A stretch of 54,475 nt of DNA from Alteromonas halophila (lineage in GTDB: Bacteria; Pseudomonadota; Gammaproteobacteria; Enterobacterales; Alteromonadaceae): positions 1-54,475 of the forward strand of contig NZ_BMXP01000010.1 of NCBI RefSeq assembly GCF_014651815.1, in the 5' to 3' direction. Under the pieces are notes generated by a model. That model made no database searches. It saw nothing but the letters and a program-made list of their open reading frames with translations, and was not told the DNA's origin. A program made the translations under genes and the position numbers. Shown piece by piece: positions 53,937 to 54,475 of this stretch (position 1 is its first letter; every line of letters begins with the position of its first letter).

Positions 53937-54475
53937 GTGCGGTATTTTTGTTTTGTGACAATGGTTTTTTGTAGCTGTCTGTTTCCCGCGTTCGCCGGCG
54001 GTATTGCGATAAATGTAGAAAAAGACGCAAGCGATGCCTGGACCGTCACTTATGTCGCAGAATCACCGGTCACCAGACTGGTATTCGTGAGAACACCGAA
54101 TAAATCCAGGTTAAAGCGATGGACGCCGGTTTCAGAGGCATTTCGCATTGTTAAACATCAGGGCAAAGAAACGGTTGTCAGAGCCGACAAGCAACCTTTT
54201 AGCCGGGTCTCGTTTAACCTGACGCCCACGTATATTCCGCTGCCCAAGGAATATGCGCCCTTCTCTCCGTTCTCAGATGGCGGCATGCTGTTTCACTCCG
54301 GGCGCTTTTTCGTGTGCGCGAATGCGTGTGACAACGGTAGCTATACCTGGGATATGTCGGTGGTCGCGCCGGTGGCAGACAATATAGTGGTGGGCGGCAA
54401 AGTCCTCAGAGGGAAAGCCGAATGGGTTGACTACAAAAACGGCCGTAAAATTTATGTGGGGCCGGCTAAGCCAGT
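53937..54475 (+). CDS. Secreted protein of unknown function, cut by the window end
   Basis: An open frame without a stop runs from a GTG at 53937 to the window edge, 179 codons. GGGAG lies about ten bases before the GTG; an in-frame ATG at 53961 is the alternative. The N-terminus is a Sec signal (VTMVFCSCLFPAFAGG). The visible mature part is rich in beta-strand-like sequence (AWTVTYVAESPVTRLVFVRTP, SRVSFNLTPTYIPLPKEYAPF, FFVCANAC) with two cysteines near FFVCANACDNG. It may be the N-terminal domain of a larger periplasmic protein such as a M61-type peptidase, but I do not recognise it with confidence. Confidence 0.7.
   Translation, partial: MRYFCFVTMVFCSCLFPAFAGGIAINVEKDASDAWTVTYVAESPVTRLVFVRTPNKSRLKRWTPVSEAFRIVKHQGKETVVRADKQPFSRVSFNLTPTYIPLPKEYAPFSPFSDGGMLFHSGRFFVCANACDNGSYTWDMSVVAPVADNIVVGGKVLRGKAEWVDYKNGRKIYVGPAKP

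Overview
The window looks like chromosomal DNA of a marine or halophilic gammaproteobacterium of the Alteromonadales (Alteromonas/Salinimonas-like). This rests on protein resemblance and on conserved neighbourhoods shared with Escherichia coli and Vibrio: gcvT-gcvH-gcvP; ygfB-pepP-ubiH-visC next to 6S RNA, ygfA/fau, rpiA and serA; pdhR-aceE-aceF-lpd next to ampD-ampE and nadC; pilA-pilC-pilD-coaE-zapD-yacG. By eye the base composition is near one half G+C throughout, with no obvious foreign island. I saw no rRNA, tRNA, CRISPR array, insertion sequence or prophage.

Layout. 1-4.6 kb: the glycine cleavage operon gcvTHP (minus), with a divergent LysR regulator. 5.8-9.7 kb: an accessory stretch with a YahK-like alcohol dehydrogenase, an MFS transporter broken by a one-base frameshift, a secreted cupin and a YqhC-like AraC regulator; together these suggest reactive-aldehyde or electrophile handling. 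9.8-15.5 kb: a secreted M24 peptidase, then ygfB-pepP-ubiH-ubiI/F-type monooxygenase (minus; ubiquinone synthesis and proline peptidase). 15.9-20.9 kb: 6S RNA, followed directly by a ribokinase and a nucleoside hydrolase that are not in this place in E. coli, then fau, rpiA and serA. 21-25 kb: two tandem DUF481 outer-membrane proteins, an HDOD protein, a DUF1289 protein and a SIMPL-domain protein. 25-30.6 kb: a MexEF-like RND efflux pump with a divergent LysR regulator. 30.7-38 kb: the pyruvate dehydrogenase operon with a recognisable PdhR operator. 38.2-41.2 kb: ampE, ampD, a membrane-anchored aspartic protease and nadC. 41.4-46.8 kb: type IV pilus genes pilA, pilC and pilD (pilB is missing here), coaE, zapD, yacG and an aspartoacylase. 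46.8-47.1 kb: a decayed solute-binding-protein gene. 47.3-52.4 kb: a compact four-gene operon (flavin monooxygenase, BASS-family transporter, two short-chain dehydrogenases) with a divergent AraC regulator and a two-copy direct repeat in the shared promoter. 52.5-54.5 kb: a DUF2254 membrane protein and a secreted protein cut by the window end.

The best candidates for something undescribed are the FMO/BASS/SDR/AraC module, the nucleoside-to-ribose-5-phosphate pair placed directly behind 6S RNA, and the YahK/cupin/YqhC-like cluster. Two core loci lack an expected member (zapA beside 6S RNA, pilB between pilA and pilC). All functions are inferred by reading the sequence; no database search was run.
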